Translations under genes and position numbers: made by a program | DNA from: Amycolatopsis balhimycina FH 1894 | GTDB taxonomy: Bacteria; Actinomycetota; Actinomycetes; Mycobacteriales; Pseudonocardiaceae | NCBI RefSeq assembly: GCF_000384295.1 | Contig: NZ_KB913037.1 | Span: forward strand, 1,469,975-1,533,974 | Length of the DNA stretch: 64,000 nt | Reading direction: 5' to 3' | The notes under the pieces: generated by a model | The model's database searches: none | Told to the model about the DNA's origin: nothing | What the model saw: the letters and a program-made list of their open reading frames with translations, nothing else | Shown: in pieces, positions 57,692 through 64,000 of the stretch | Position numbering within the stretch: position 1 is the first letter of the stretch | Layout of the letters: every line of letters starts with the position of its first letter

Positions 57692-60192
57692 CACGCCTCC
57701 AGCGTCGTCACGTCGCGGACTCCCAAGGCGACCGCGTGCTCGCCGCCGAAGTAGGCGGACTCGGCCCGCGCAGCGAACGCGGGATCCGTCGCCGGGCCGC
57801 GCGCGGCCACCACCCCTTCGTGCAGCACGACCACGTCGTGGCAGGTCGCCATCGCGCGGCTGAGGAGCTGTTCCAGCAGGACGACGGTCAGCCCGCCCTC
57901 GGCCAGCTCGCCCAGCCGGCCGTACACCTCGTCGACCAGGGCCGGGGCGAGCCCGAGCGCCGGTTCGTCGACGACGAGGACGTCCGGTCCGGCCATCAGG
58001 GCGCGGGCGATGGCGAGCATCTGCTGCTCGCCGCCGCTGAGCCCGGCGGCCTGGACCGAAAGCCGGTCACGCAGCCGGGGCGGCAGCCACTCCGCCGTCT
58101 CGTCCAGCTTCGCCCGCAGCGCCGCGCCTTTCAGCCCCACGGAGTACGCGGCGACTTCGAGGTTTTCGCGCAGGGACAGCGTTTTGAACAGGGCCCGGCC
58201 TTCGGGCACGAGGCTGGTCCGCACCGTCCGGACGCCGGTGTCGCTCACCTCGCGCGTCCCGCCGGACGGCCGCAGCGAGCCGTGCAGGATGCGGCCGAGG
58301 GTGCTCTTGCCCGCGCCGTTCGCGCCGACGACGCCGAGGACGGCGCCCTCGTGGACGTCCAGGTCGATCCCGCGCAGCGCCGCGACCCCGCCGTAGTGGT
58401 GTTCGACGCCGGCCAGCCGGAGCACGACCGGGCTGTCCTCGGCTCGCGCGGGCAGCGCGGCGCGCGCGGTCGTCGTCCCGAGGTACGACGCCTGCACGGC
58501 CGGGTCGCGCAGCACCTCGTCCGGCATTCCTTCGCCGACGGGCTTGCCGAAGTCGAAGGCGACGACCCGGTCGGCCACGGCGAACAGGTCGTCCAGCACG
58601 TGGTCGATGACCAGCACGGCGGCGCCCGCGTCGCGCAGGCGCTCGATCTGCCGGGCGGCGGTCGCGCGCTCGTCGGCGTCCAGGCCGCCGAACGGCTCGT
58701 CCAGGACGAGCAGCGCGGGCTCCTCGGCCATCGCGCGGGCGAGATCGAGGCGCTTCTGCAGCCCGAACGGCAGCTCGGCCGGGTACCGGTCGGCGACGTC
58801 GGCCAAGCCGACGCGGGCGAGCAGCTCGCCCGCGACCCGCCGCTGCCGCGGCGTGATCCGGCGGTGCGTACACAGCACGTTCTCCGCGACGGTGAGCTCG
58901 CCGAACGTCTCCGCGTGCTGGAAGGTGCGCCCGATCCCGAGCCGGCGCCGGGCGGTGGCCCGGGTCTTCAGCAGTTCCTTTCCGTCGTAGACGGCGTTCC
59001 CGTCGACGCGGCCGCCGCCGATCAGTCCGGATAGGACGTTCATCAGCGTGGTCTTGCCCGCGCCGTTCGGGCCGATGACCGCCAGCACCTCGCCCTGGCG
59101 GACCGAGAGCGACGCGCCTTCGAGGGCCTTCAACCCGCCGAAGCGCACCGACACGTCGTTCAGGGTCAGCAACGGCGGTCCGTCGAGGACCCGATGGGCC
59201 ACCTCGCGTTCCGGCACGGTCACCGGCCGGGGACGCGGCGGCCGGACCAGCTTTCGCGCGAGCTTGCCGAGGAAGGGCACCACACCGCCGGGCAGGAAGA
59301 TCAGCGCGGCGATCAGCACGAGTCCCTGCACCACCGGCTGCGGCAGCCCGACGGACGAGGCCAGCGTCGGCGACCAGGCGAGGTAGCCGCCGCCGACCAC
59401 GGCGCCGAGCACGCTGCCGACCCCGCCGAGCACGCACGAGGCAATGAGGGAAATCCCCAGGTTGAGCGAGAACGGGTCGGGACTGACGAACCCGCTCAGC
59501 AGGCCCAGGAGCACCCCGGCGAACCCGGTGAACGCGGCGCTCACGGCGAACGCGAGGGCCGACTGCGCCTCGGGCGCGATCCCGATCGACTGGGCGACCA
59601 GCGGGTGGGACTTCGCCGCGACGAGCCGCATCCGCAACGCGGACCCCTTGGCGAGGACGGCGATCGCGAGGCACACCCCGGCGGCGGCGACGGACAGGGT
59701 CTGCGCTTCCGTTCCGCCACTGGGCAGCACCCCGGCCAGAGTGTCCACTTGCGACACGGGGACGCCCTGGTCGCCGCCGGTGACGTCGGTCCAGCGATTG
59801 ATGACCTCGAGGGAGACGAGACTGAACGCCAAGGTGAGCAAGGCGATGTAGAGCGTCGAGAACCGGGCACCGGCGTACCCGAGGAAGGCGCCGAGCACGG
59901 CGCCGGCCGCGACGGTGCCGATCACGATCGTCTCCAGCGACCAGCCGTGGCCGCTGCCGTAGGCGGCGAAGTACGCGCCGAGCGCGAAGAACGCCGGGTG
60001 CCCGACCGACCAGACGCCGGACCAGCCGGCCAGCAAGCCGACCGACAGCACGACGATCGTGTAGACGGCGGCCAACGCGACCGAATACGCCTGGTACGGC
60101 GGGACCACGCCGGAGTTCAGCACCGCGATCAGGGCGACCGCGGCGAGCGGGCCGAGCAGGGCCCGCGTCACCCGGGAGCCGAGGAAGGACAT
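57691..60192 (-). CDS. Fused LivM-LivG-LivF branched-chain-type ABC transporter
   Basis: One 833-residue chain combines three subunits that are normally separate. A LivM permease (about 1-310, roughly nine membrane helices) is followed by a LivG-like ATPase (about 340-575, Walker A GPNGAGKTT at 374-382, Walker B LLVLDEP at 494-500, DHVLDD switch) and a LivF-like ATPase (about 590-833, Walker A GANGAGKST at 623-631, LSGGEQQ at 718-724, Walker B VLVVDEP at 738-744). Short linkers join them without frameshifts. LivH is a separate gene just upstream and the lipoprotein is at 46.8 kb. The ATG at 60192 and LivH stop are close. Confidence 0.93.
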   Translation of the reverse strand: MSFLGSRVTRALLGPLAAVALIAVLNSGVVPPYQAYSVALAAVYTIVVLSVGLLAGWSGVWSVGHPAFFALGAYFAAYGSGHGWSLETIVIGTVAAGAVLGAFLGYAGARFSTLYIALLTLAFSLVSLEVINRWTDVTGGDQGVPVSQVDTLAGVLPSGGTEAQTLSVAAAGVCLAIAVLAKGSALRMRLVAAKSHPLVAQSIGIAPEAQSALAFAVSAAFTGFAGVLLGLLSGFVSPDPFSLNLGISLIASCVLGGVGSVLGAVVGGGYLAWSPTLASSVGLPQPVVQGLVLIAALIFLPGGVVPFLGKLARKLVRPPRPRPVTVPEREVAHRVLDGPPLLTLNDVSVRFGGLKALEGASLSVRQGEVLAVIGPNGAGKTTLMNVLSGLIGGGRVDGNAVYDGKELLKTRATARRRLGIGRTFQHAETFGELTVAENVLCTHRRITPRQRRVAGELLARVGLADVADRYPAELPFGLQKRLDLARAMAEEPALLVLDEPFGGLDADERATAARQIERLRDAGAAVLVIDHVLDDLFAVADRVVAFDFGKPVGEGMPDEVLRDPAVQASYLGTTTARAALPARAEDSPVVLRLAGVEHHYGGVAALRGIDLDVHEGAVLGVVGANGAGKSTLGRILHGSLRPSGGTREVSDTGVRTVRTSLVPEGRALFKTLSLRENLEVAAYSVGLKGAALRAKLDETAEWLPPRLRDRLSVQAAGLSGGEQQMLAIARALMAGPDVLVVDEPALGLAPALVDEVYGRLGELAEGGLTVVLLEQLLSRAMATCHDVVVLHEGVVAARGPATDPAFAARAESAYFGGEHAVALGVRDVTTLEA

Positions 60193-60200
60193 GGCGTACC

Positions 60201-61070
60201 TCAAACCCGTTGGAAGGTGCGCGTGCCGAACAGGCCCTGGGGCCGGATCAGCAGCACGAGGACGGTGAAGGTGAAGACGAAGGTGTCGCGGAAGCTCGCC
60301 GAGACGTAGCTCGCGCCGAGGTTTTCCAGCACCCCGACGGCCAGCCCGCCGACGACCGCGCCGTACATGCTGTTCAGCCCGCCGAGGAAGATCCCGGCGA
60401 AGGCCCGGAACAGCGGCGCGGACAGGATGGTGGGCGCCAGGCCGACCTTCGGCGCGTAGAGGCACGCGGCGAGCGCGCCGAGCCCGAGGCCCAGCGCCCA
60501 GGCCAGCCGCGCGATCCGCTGCGCGCTGATCCCGACGATCTGGGCGGCGTCGGCGGACTCCGCGACCGCGCGCATCGCCGAGCCGGTGGTGGTCCGGCCG
60601 AACAGGAACGCGACCAGGCCCATCGCCACGCCGGCCACCGCGATGGTCAGCAGGCTCTGCGCCGGAATGGAGGCGCCGCCCAGGCGGACGGTGCCGTCGA
60701 CGATGCTGGGGAACGACTTGGGCTGCGTGCCCCAGATCGAGCTGACCACGCTTTCGGCGATGAGCGCGACGCCCATGGTCACCACGAGGGCGGCGAACAG
60801 CCGGCCCTGGCCGAGCGGCCGGATCACGACCTCGCGGACGAGCAGCCCCGCCACCACGGTCACGACGACCGCGCCGAGCACGCCGACGAGCACCCCGGCG
60901 CCGTTGTCGTGGAAGGTGATCGCGGCGTACAGGCCGAGCGTCGCGAGACTCGCGAGCGCGAAGTTCACGACGTCCGTCGCCCGGTAGACGATCACCAGGC
61001 CGAGCCCCATCAGGCCGTAGATCGCCCCGCCGGCGATCCCGCTGACGAGCACGAGCAGGAATTGATCCAC
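60201..61070 (-). CDS. Branched-chain-type ABC transporter permease LivH
   Basis: The 289-residue permease has about eight membrane helices, with the N-terminal IAGGAIYGLMGLGLVIVYRATDVVNFALASLATLGLY and FLGGLNSMYGAVVGGLAVGVLE typical of LivH. It pairs with the LivM domain in the next gene. The start is the GTG at 61070 with AGAGGA at good spacing; a TTG eight codons upstream is weaker. It is the first gene of this operon and its promoter holds a perfect TGAACTcAGTTCA palindrome. Confidence 0.9.
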   Translation of the reverse strand: MDQFLLVLVSGIAGGAIYGLMGLGLVIVYRATDVVNFALASLATLGLYAAITFHDNGAGVLVGVLGAVVVTVVAGLLVREVVIRPLGQGRLFAALVVTMGVALIAESVVSSIWGTQPKSFPSIVDGTVRLGGASIPAQSLLTIAVAGVAMGLVAFLFGRTTTGSAMRAVAESADAAQIVGISAQRIARLAWALGLGLGALAACLYAPKVGLAPTILSAPLFRAFAGIFLGGLNSMYGAVVGGLAVGVLENLGASYVSASFRDTFVFTFTVLVLLIRPQGLFGTRTFQRV

Positions 61071-61096
61071 GCCGATCCTCTCCCTTGAGGACAAAG

Positions 61097-61109
61097 TGAA
61101 CTCAGTTCA
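61097..61109. promoter_or_regulatory. TGAACTGA-type operator upstream of livH
   Basis: TGAACT-C-AGTTCA is a perfect 6+1+6 palindrome, starting 27 bases from the LivH GTG at 61070. It matches the site at 61932-61944 base for base on the other strand. It is one of four members of the putative regulon. Confidence 0.75.
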
Positions 61110-61147
61110 GGTGACGGTAGCCGCCGTTCCCCGGCCTGGCAACCCCG

Positions 61148-61945
61148 TCAGGCGGTGAAGCGGCCGCCGTTGGCCAGCACCACTGCGCCGGCCAGGTTCG
61201 CCGCTTCCCCACCGGCCAGGAACAGGGCTATGCCGGCGATCTCGTCCGGAGTGGCGTAGGCCCCGCCGCCGGACTCGGTGAAAGCCCGGCGAAGGGCGTC
61301 CGGCGTCCGCGCCGCCATCCCGGTCTCCGTGGGCCCGGGCGCCACGACGTTGACCCGGACCCCGAACGGCACCACTTCCTTCGCCACCGCCTGGGCCAGC
61401 GCGTGCACCCCGGCCTTCGACGCGGAGTAGTGCGGATAGCCCACCGGCGCGTCGAAGGCGGAGGACGATCCGACGACGACCACAGCACCGGCGCGCCGCG
61501 GCACCATCACCCGGACCGCCGCGCGCAGGACGTGGAACGTGCCGTCGAGGTTCACGCTCACGACCCGCCGCCAGGACCGCACGTCCAGCCTGGCGGTGAC
61601 TTCCGGCGGCCGCCCGGCCTCCCAGGCGTCCGCGATCCATTGCTTCGCCTGGGGATCGTCGACGCCGGCCGCGTGCACGACGACGTCGAGCCCACCGTGG
61701 TCGCGCTCGATCCCGGAGACCAGCCAGTCGACGCGGTCCGGGTCCGCGACGTCGACTTCCGCCGCCCGCGCGTTGCCCAGGGGCGCGGCGACCTTTTCCG
61801 CGGCCGCGAGGTCCCGGTCGGCGAGCACGACGTGCCCGGCACCCCGGCCGGCCAGTTTCCGCGCCACCGCGGCGCCGATCCCCGAGCCCGCGCCGGTCAC
61901 GAGCGCGATCTTGCCGTCGAACGACGCTTCCTGAACTGAGTTCAT
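61148..61945 (-). CDS. SDR family oxidoreductase
   Basis: The 265-residue SDR has TGAGSGIG (17-24), HAAGVD, an insert PQAKQWIADAWEAGRPPEVTARLDV, catalytic YSASK and GPTETGMAART. It would act on a hydroxyl or keto group, either of the imported substrate or of its CoA ester. Its start codon (61943-61945) overlaps the palindrome TGAACTGAGTTCA. It is divergent from a zinc alcohol dehydrogenase with only six bases between the starts. Confidence 0.86.
   Translation of the reverse strand: MNSVQEASFDGKIALVTGAGSGIGAAVARKLAGRGAGHVVLADRDLAAAEKVAAPLGNARAAEVDVADPDRVDWLVSGIERDHGGLDVVVHAAGVDDPQAKQWIADAWEAGRPPEVTARLDVRSWRRVVSVNLDGTFHVLRAAVRVMVPRRAGAVVVVGSSSAFDAPVGYPHYSASKAGVHALAQAVAKEVVPFGVRVNVVAPGPTETGMAARTPDALRRAFTESGGGAYATPDEIAGIALFLAGGEAANLAGAVVLANGGRFTA
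61932..61944. promoter_or_regulatory. TGAACTGA-type operator over the SDR start codon
   Basis: TGAACT-G-AGTTCA is a perfect 6+1+6 palindrome that overlaps the SDR ATG on the minus strand and lies 8 bases before the alcohol dehydrogenase ATG on the plus strand. One dimer could control both divergent genes. Identical to the site at 61097-61109 in the opposite orientation. Confidence 0.75.
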
Positions 61946-61951
61946 TTCTGT

Positions 61952-63001
61952 ATGGTGAGCGCCGTGAGTGCGGCGCGCAAGACCCCGGCCCTGCGGCTTA
62001 CGGCGTGGGGCGAGCCGCCCGCGCTCGCCGACGTCGACGTGCCCGAACCCACCGGGAGCGAGGTGCTGGTCCGCGTCGAGGCGGCCGGGATCTGCCATTC
62101 CGACCTGCACGTCCTCGACGCGGCGCCGGGCACCCTCCCCTACCGGCCGCCCTTCACCCTGGGCCACGAGATCGCCGGGCACGTCGTAGCGGGAGGCTCC
62201 GGCGTCACCATCGGCGACCGGGTCGCCGTGCACGGCCCCTGGGGCTGCGGCAGCTGCCGTCGGTGCGCGACCGGCGAGGACAACTACTGCGACCGGCGCG
62301 CCGAGCTGGCGTGGACCGGCGCGGGTCTCGGCCGCGACGGCGGGATGGCCGGCCACGTGCTGGTCCCGCACGTCCGTCACCTGGTCCCGATCGGCGACCT
62401 CGACGCCACCCAGGCGGCGCCGCTGACCGACGCCGGCCTGACGCCGTACCACGCGGTGGCCCGGTTGCGCCTGGGCGGCAACGCGTCCGTGGTGGTCGTC
62501 GGCGTCGGCGGGCTCGGGCACGTGGCGATCCAGATCCTGCGCGCGGTCACCCAGGCCCGCGTGCTCGCCGTCGACGTCCGCGAGGACGCCCTGTCCCTCG
62601 CCGACCGGTCGGGAGCCCACCGCACCCTGCTCGCGCGAGCCGACACCGAGACGGTCCTGCGTCGCGAGACCGGCGGCGCCGACGCGGTGCTCGACTTCGT
62701 CGGCAGCGACCCGACCCTGCGCCTCTCCGCGGGCATCCTGCGCCCGGGAGGCGACCTGGTGCTCGTCGGCAGCGGCGGCGGAAAGCTCACCGTCGGCAAG
62801 CCTGGCCCCCTCCCCCAGGGCGCGTCGGTGTCGCTCCCGTTCTGGGGCAGCAGCCGCGAGCTGGGCGAGGTGATCGCGCTGGCGAGGACGGGCGGAATCC
62901 GCGTGGAGACCGAACTCTTCCCCCTGACGGAAGCGGGCGAAGCGTTCAAGCGGCTGCGGGAGGGGCGCATCCAGGGCCGGGCGGTCCTCCTGCCCGGCTG
63001 A
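61952..63001 (+). CDS. Zinc-dependent alcohol dehydrogenase
   Basis: The 349-residue protein has catalytic zinc ligands Cys48 (AGICHSDLH) and His72-Glu73 (LGHEIAGH), a structural zinc site Cys99, Cys102, Cys105 and Cys113, and the NAD(P) motif GVGGLGHVA. It would oxidise a secondary or primary alcohol, perhaps to supply the substrate of the Baeyer-Villiger enzyme encoded next. The ATG at 61952 has no good ribosome binding site, and an in-frame GTG (MSAARKTP) four codons later is possible. It shares a regulatory palindrome with the divergent SDR gene. Confidence 0.89.
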   Translation: MVSAVSAARKTPALRLTAWGEPPALADVDVPEPTGSEVLVRVEAAGICHSDLHVLDAAPGTLPYRPPFTLGHEIAGHVVAGGSGVTIGDRVAVHGPWGCGSCRRCATGEDNYCDRRAELAWTGAGLGRDGGMAGHVLVPHVRHLVPIGDLDATQAAPLTDAGLTPYHAVARLRLGGNASVVVVGVGGLGHVAIQILRAVTQARVLAVDVREDALSLADRSGAHRTLLARADTETVLRRETGGADAVLDFVGSDPTLRLSAGILRPGGDLVLVGSGGGKLTVGKPGPLPQGASVSLPFWGSSRELGEVIALARTGGIRVETELFPLTEAGEAFKRLREGRIQGRAVLLPG

Positions 63002-63057
63002 CCGCGCGCTCGCTCAGCCGTCACCGCACTTCCTTCAGGAAGATCATCGGGTACCCT

Positions 63058-63080
63058 TGAATCAAGCAGCTGATTTAATT
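63058..63080. promoter_or_regulatory. Possible operator-promoter of the Baeyer-Villiger gene
   Basis: An AT-rich island contains the short inverted repeat AATCA-AGCAGC-TGATT inside TTGAATCAAGCAGCTGATTT. It differs from the TGAACTGA-type sites, so the monooxygenase may be controlled by another regulator encoded beyond the window. The -35/-10 pattern is not clear. Confidence 0.35.
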
Positions 63081-63141
63081 CGGTCCCGATCCCGCCGCAC
63101 CCGGTCCCCCTCTGCCGCCGGCGGGCACCAGAAGGGAAGGC

Positions 63142-64000
63142 ATGTCCCCCCACCCCGCATCCCCGGAACGCAAGCGCTTCACCCCCGACGAGCTCGGCTT
63201 CGATCCGGACGACCTGCGCCGGAAGTACCGGGCCGAGCGCGACCGGCGCCTCCGCCCGGACGGGGCCGCCCAGTACCGCCGGGCCGCCGGCGAATTCGGC
63301 TACTACGCCACCGATCCCTACACCGACCGCGTCGAGCGAGCCGGCGTACGGGACCGGGTCGAGGCGGTCGTCGTCGGCGCGGGCTTCGGCGGCCTGCTCA
63401 CCGCCGCGCGGCTGCGCGAGGCCGGCGTCCAGGAGATCCGCATGGTCGACGAGGCGGGCGACTTCGGCGGCACCTGGTACTGGAACCGCTACCCCGGCAT
63501 CCACTGCGACATCGAGTCCTACGAGTACCTGCCGCTGCTGGAGGAAGTCGGCTACGTGCCGAAATGGCGGTACGCGCCCGGCGAGGAGATCCGGCAGCAC
63601 GCTATCGCCGTCGCGCGGCACTACGACCTCTACCGCGACACGCTGTTCCACACCCGCGTGACCGAGCTGCGCTGGGACGAGGACGCGTCCGGGTGGCAGG
63701 TGCGCACCGATCGCGGGGACGAGTTCCGCGCCCGGTACGTCGTGGTGTCCTCCGGCACGCTCACCCAGCCCAAGCTGCCGGGCATCCCCGGGATCGAGAC
63801 CTTCCGCGGGCACACGTTCCACACCAGCCGCTGGGACTACGGCTACACCGGAGGCAGCCCCGACGGCGGCCTGGACCGCTTGGCGGACAAGAAGGTCGGC
63901 GTCGTCGGCACCGGCGCGACCGGCATCCAGGTCATCCCGCACCTCGGGCGCGACGCCGGACAGCTGTACGTCTTCCAGCGCACGCCGTCGTCGGTCGACG
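63142..64000 (+). CDS. Baeyer-Villiger-type flavin monooxygenase, 3' end cut by the window edge
   Basis: The frame is open for 286 codons to the window edge. It contains an N-terminal FAD motif GAGFGG (79-84), the NADP motif GTGATG (256-261) and the class I Baeyer-Villiger fingerprint FRGHTFHTSRW (221-231, pattern FxGxxxHxxxW). GGTWYWNRYPGIHCDIESYEYLP is the usual FAD segment. Enzymes of this type insert oxygen next to a ketone, giving an ester or lactone. The long N-terminal extension (about 70 residues) is typical of cyclic-ketone monooxygenases. AGAAGGGAAGG precedes the ATG. The missing half prevents a closer assignment. Confidence 0.9.
   Translation, partial: MSPHPASPERKRFTPDELGFDPDDLRRKYRAERDRRLRPDGAAQYRRAAGEFGYYATDPYTDRVERAGVRDRVEAVVVGAGFGGLLTAARLREAGVQEIRMVDEAGDFGGTWYWNRYPGIHCDIESYEYLPLLEEVGYVPKWRYAPGEEIRQHAIAVARHYDLYRDTLFHTRVTELRWDEDASGWQVRTDRGDEFRARYVVVSSGTLTQPKLPGIPGIETFRGHTFHTSRWDYGYTGGSPDGGLDRLADKKVGVVGTGATGIQVIPHLGRDAGQLYVFQRTPSSVD

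Noticed and set aside
1..64000. Search for CRISPR arrays, tRNA, rRNA and riboswitches
   Set aside because: No regularly spaced direct repeats, cloverleaf with CCA-type ends, or recognisable riboswitch cores were seen by eye; tRNAscan-SE and Infernal would be decisive.

Overview
This is a high-GC chromosomal window (about 70% GC by eye, strong G/C at third codon positions, many GTG starts, ATGA-type start/stop overlaps) from an actinomycete. SARP/AfsR-type regulators, GlxA-type AraC regulators, lone sugar-ABC operons without an ATPase, and an abundance of acyl-CoA dehydrogenases and TetR regulators suggest Pseudonocardiales, most likely an Amycolatopsis-like organism. The genus is an inference. 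No rRNA, tRNA or CRISPR array was seen.

1-8 kb: the left edge cuts an IS4-type transposase gene whose mRNA leader can fold over its own ribosome binding site. It is followed by a coupled pair (GlxA-type AraC regulator plus an exported DJ-1/PfpI protein), a secreted phosphoesterase on the other strand, two flavin-dependent (LLM-class) monooxygenases, and a decayed M15 peptidase fragment. 8-14 kb: a divergent SDR/TetR pair with three operator-like repeats, an ACS-type MFS permease, a cytochrome P450 and a second MFS permease. 14-19.2 kb: a FadR/GntR regulator divergent from a sugar-type ABC importer (binding protein and two permeases) and an enolase-superfamily enzyme. 19.2-26.9 kb: mixed small genes and decay (integrase remnant, orphan hoxX, an SDR shortened by a nonsense codon, an AraC remnant and a membrane-protein gene both cut at a palindromic repeat). 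26.9-34.6 kb: a regulatory block with a full SARP-NB-ARC-TPR protein, a GT-B-like protein with a coupled small partner, an NB-ARC-TPR protein without a DNA-binding domain, a stand-alone tandem-HTH protein and a 52-residue ORF. 34.7-38.2 kb: an ECF sigma / zinc anti-sigma / membrane protein operon, a flavodoxin-like reductase and a DM13 protein.

38.2-64 kb is a large catabolic region. A TetR-controlled operon (acyl-CoA dehydrogenase, APH-like kinase, SDR) is followed by a long leftward cluster: CoA ligase, EthD and SnoaL-like proteins, FAD-dependent dehydrogenase, branched-chain-type ABC importer (lipoprotein, LivH, and one polypeptide fusing LivM, LivG and LivF), two enoyl-CoA hydratases, three SDRs, three more acyl-CoA dehydrogenases, a second APH-like kinase, and a thiolase with an OB-fold partner. 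A zinc alcohol dehydrogenase and a Baeyer-Villiger monooxygenase cut by the right edge run rightward. Four promoter regions of this cluster carry the same TGAACTGA-type operator and a TetR gene lies in the middle, so the importer and beta-oxidation genes look like one regulon. The pairing of APH-like kinases with ACAD10/11-type dehydrogenases suggests catabolism of hydroxyacyl-CoAs through a phosphorylated intermediate. The natural substrate is unknown.

Two families of perfect or near-perfect palindromes, with two copies each, lie between genes and probably act as terminators or are miniature repeats.
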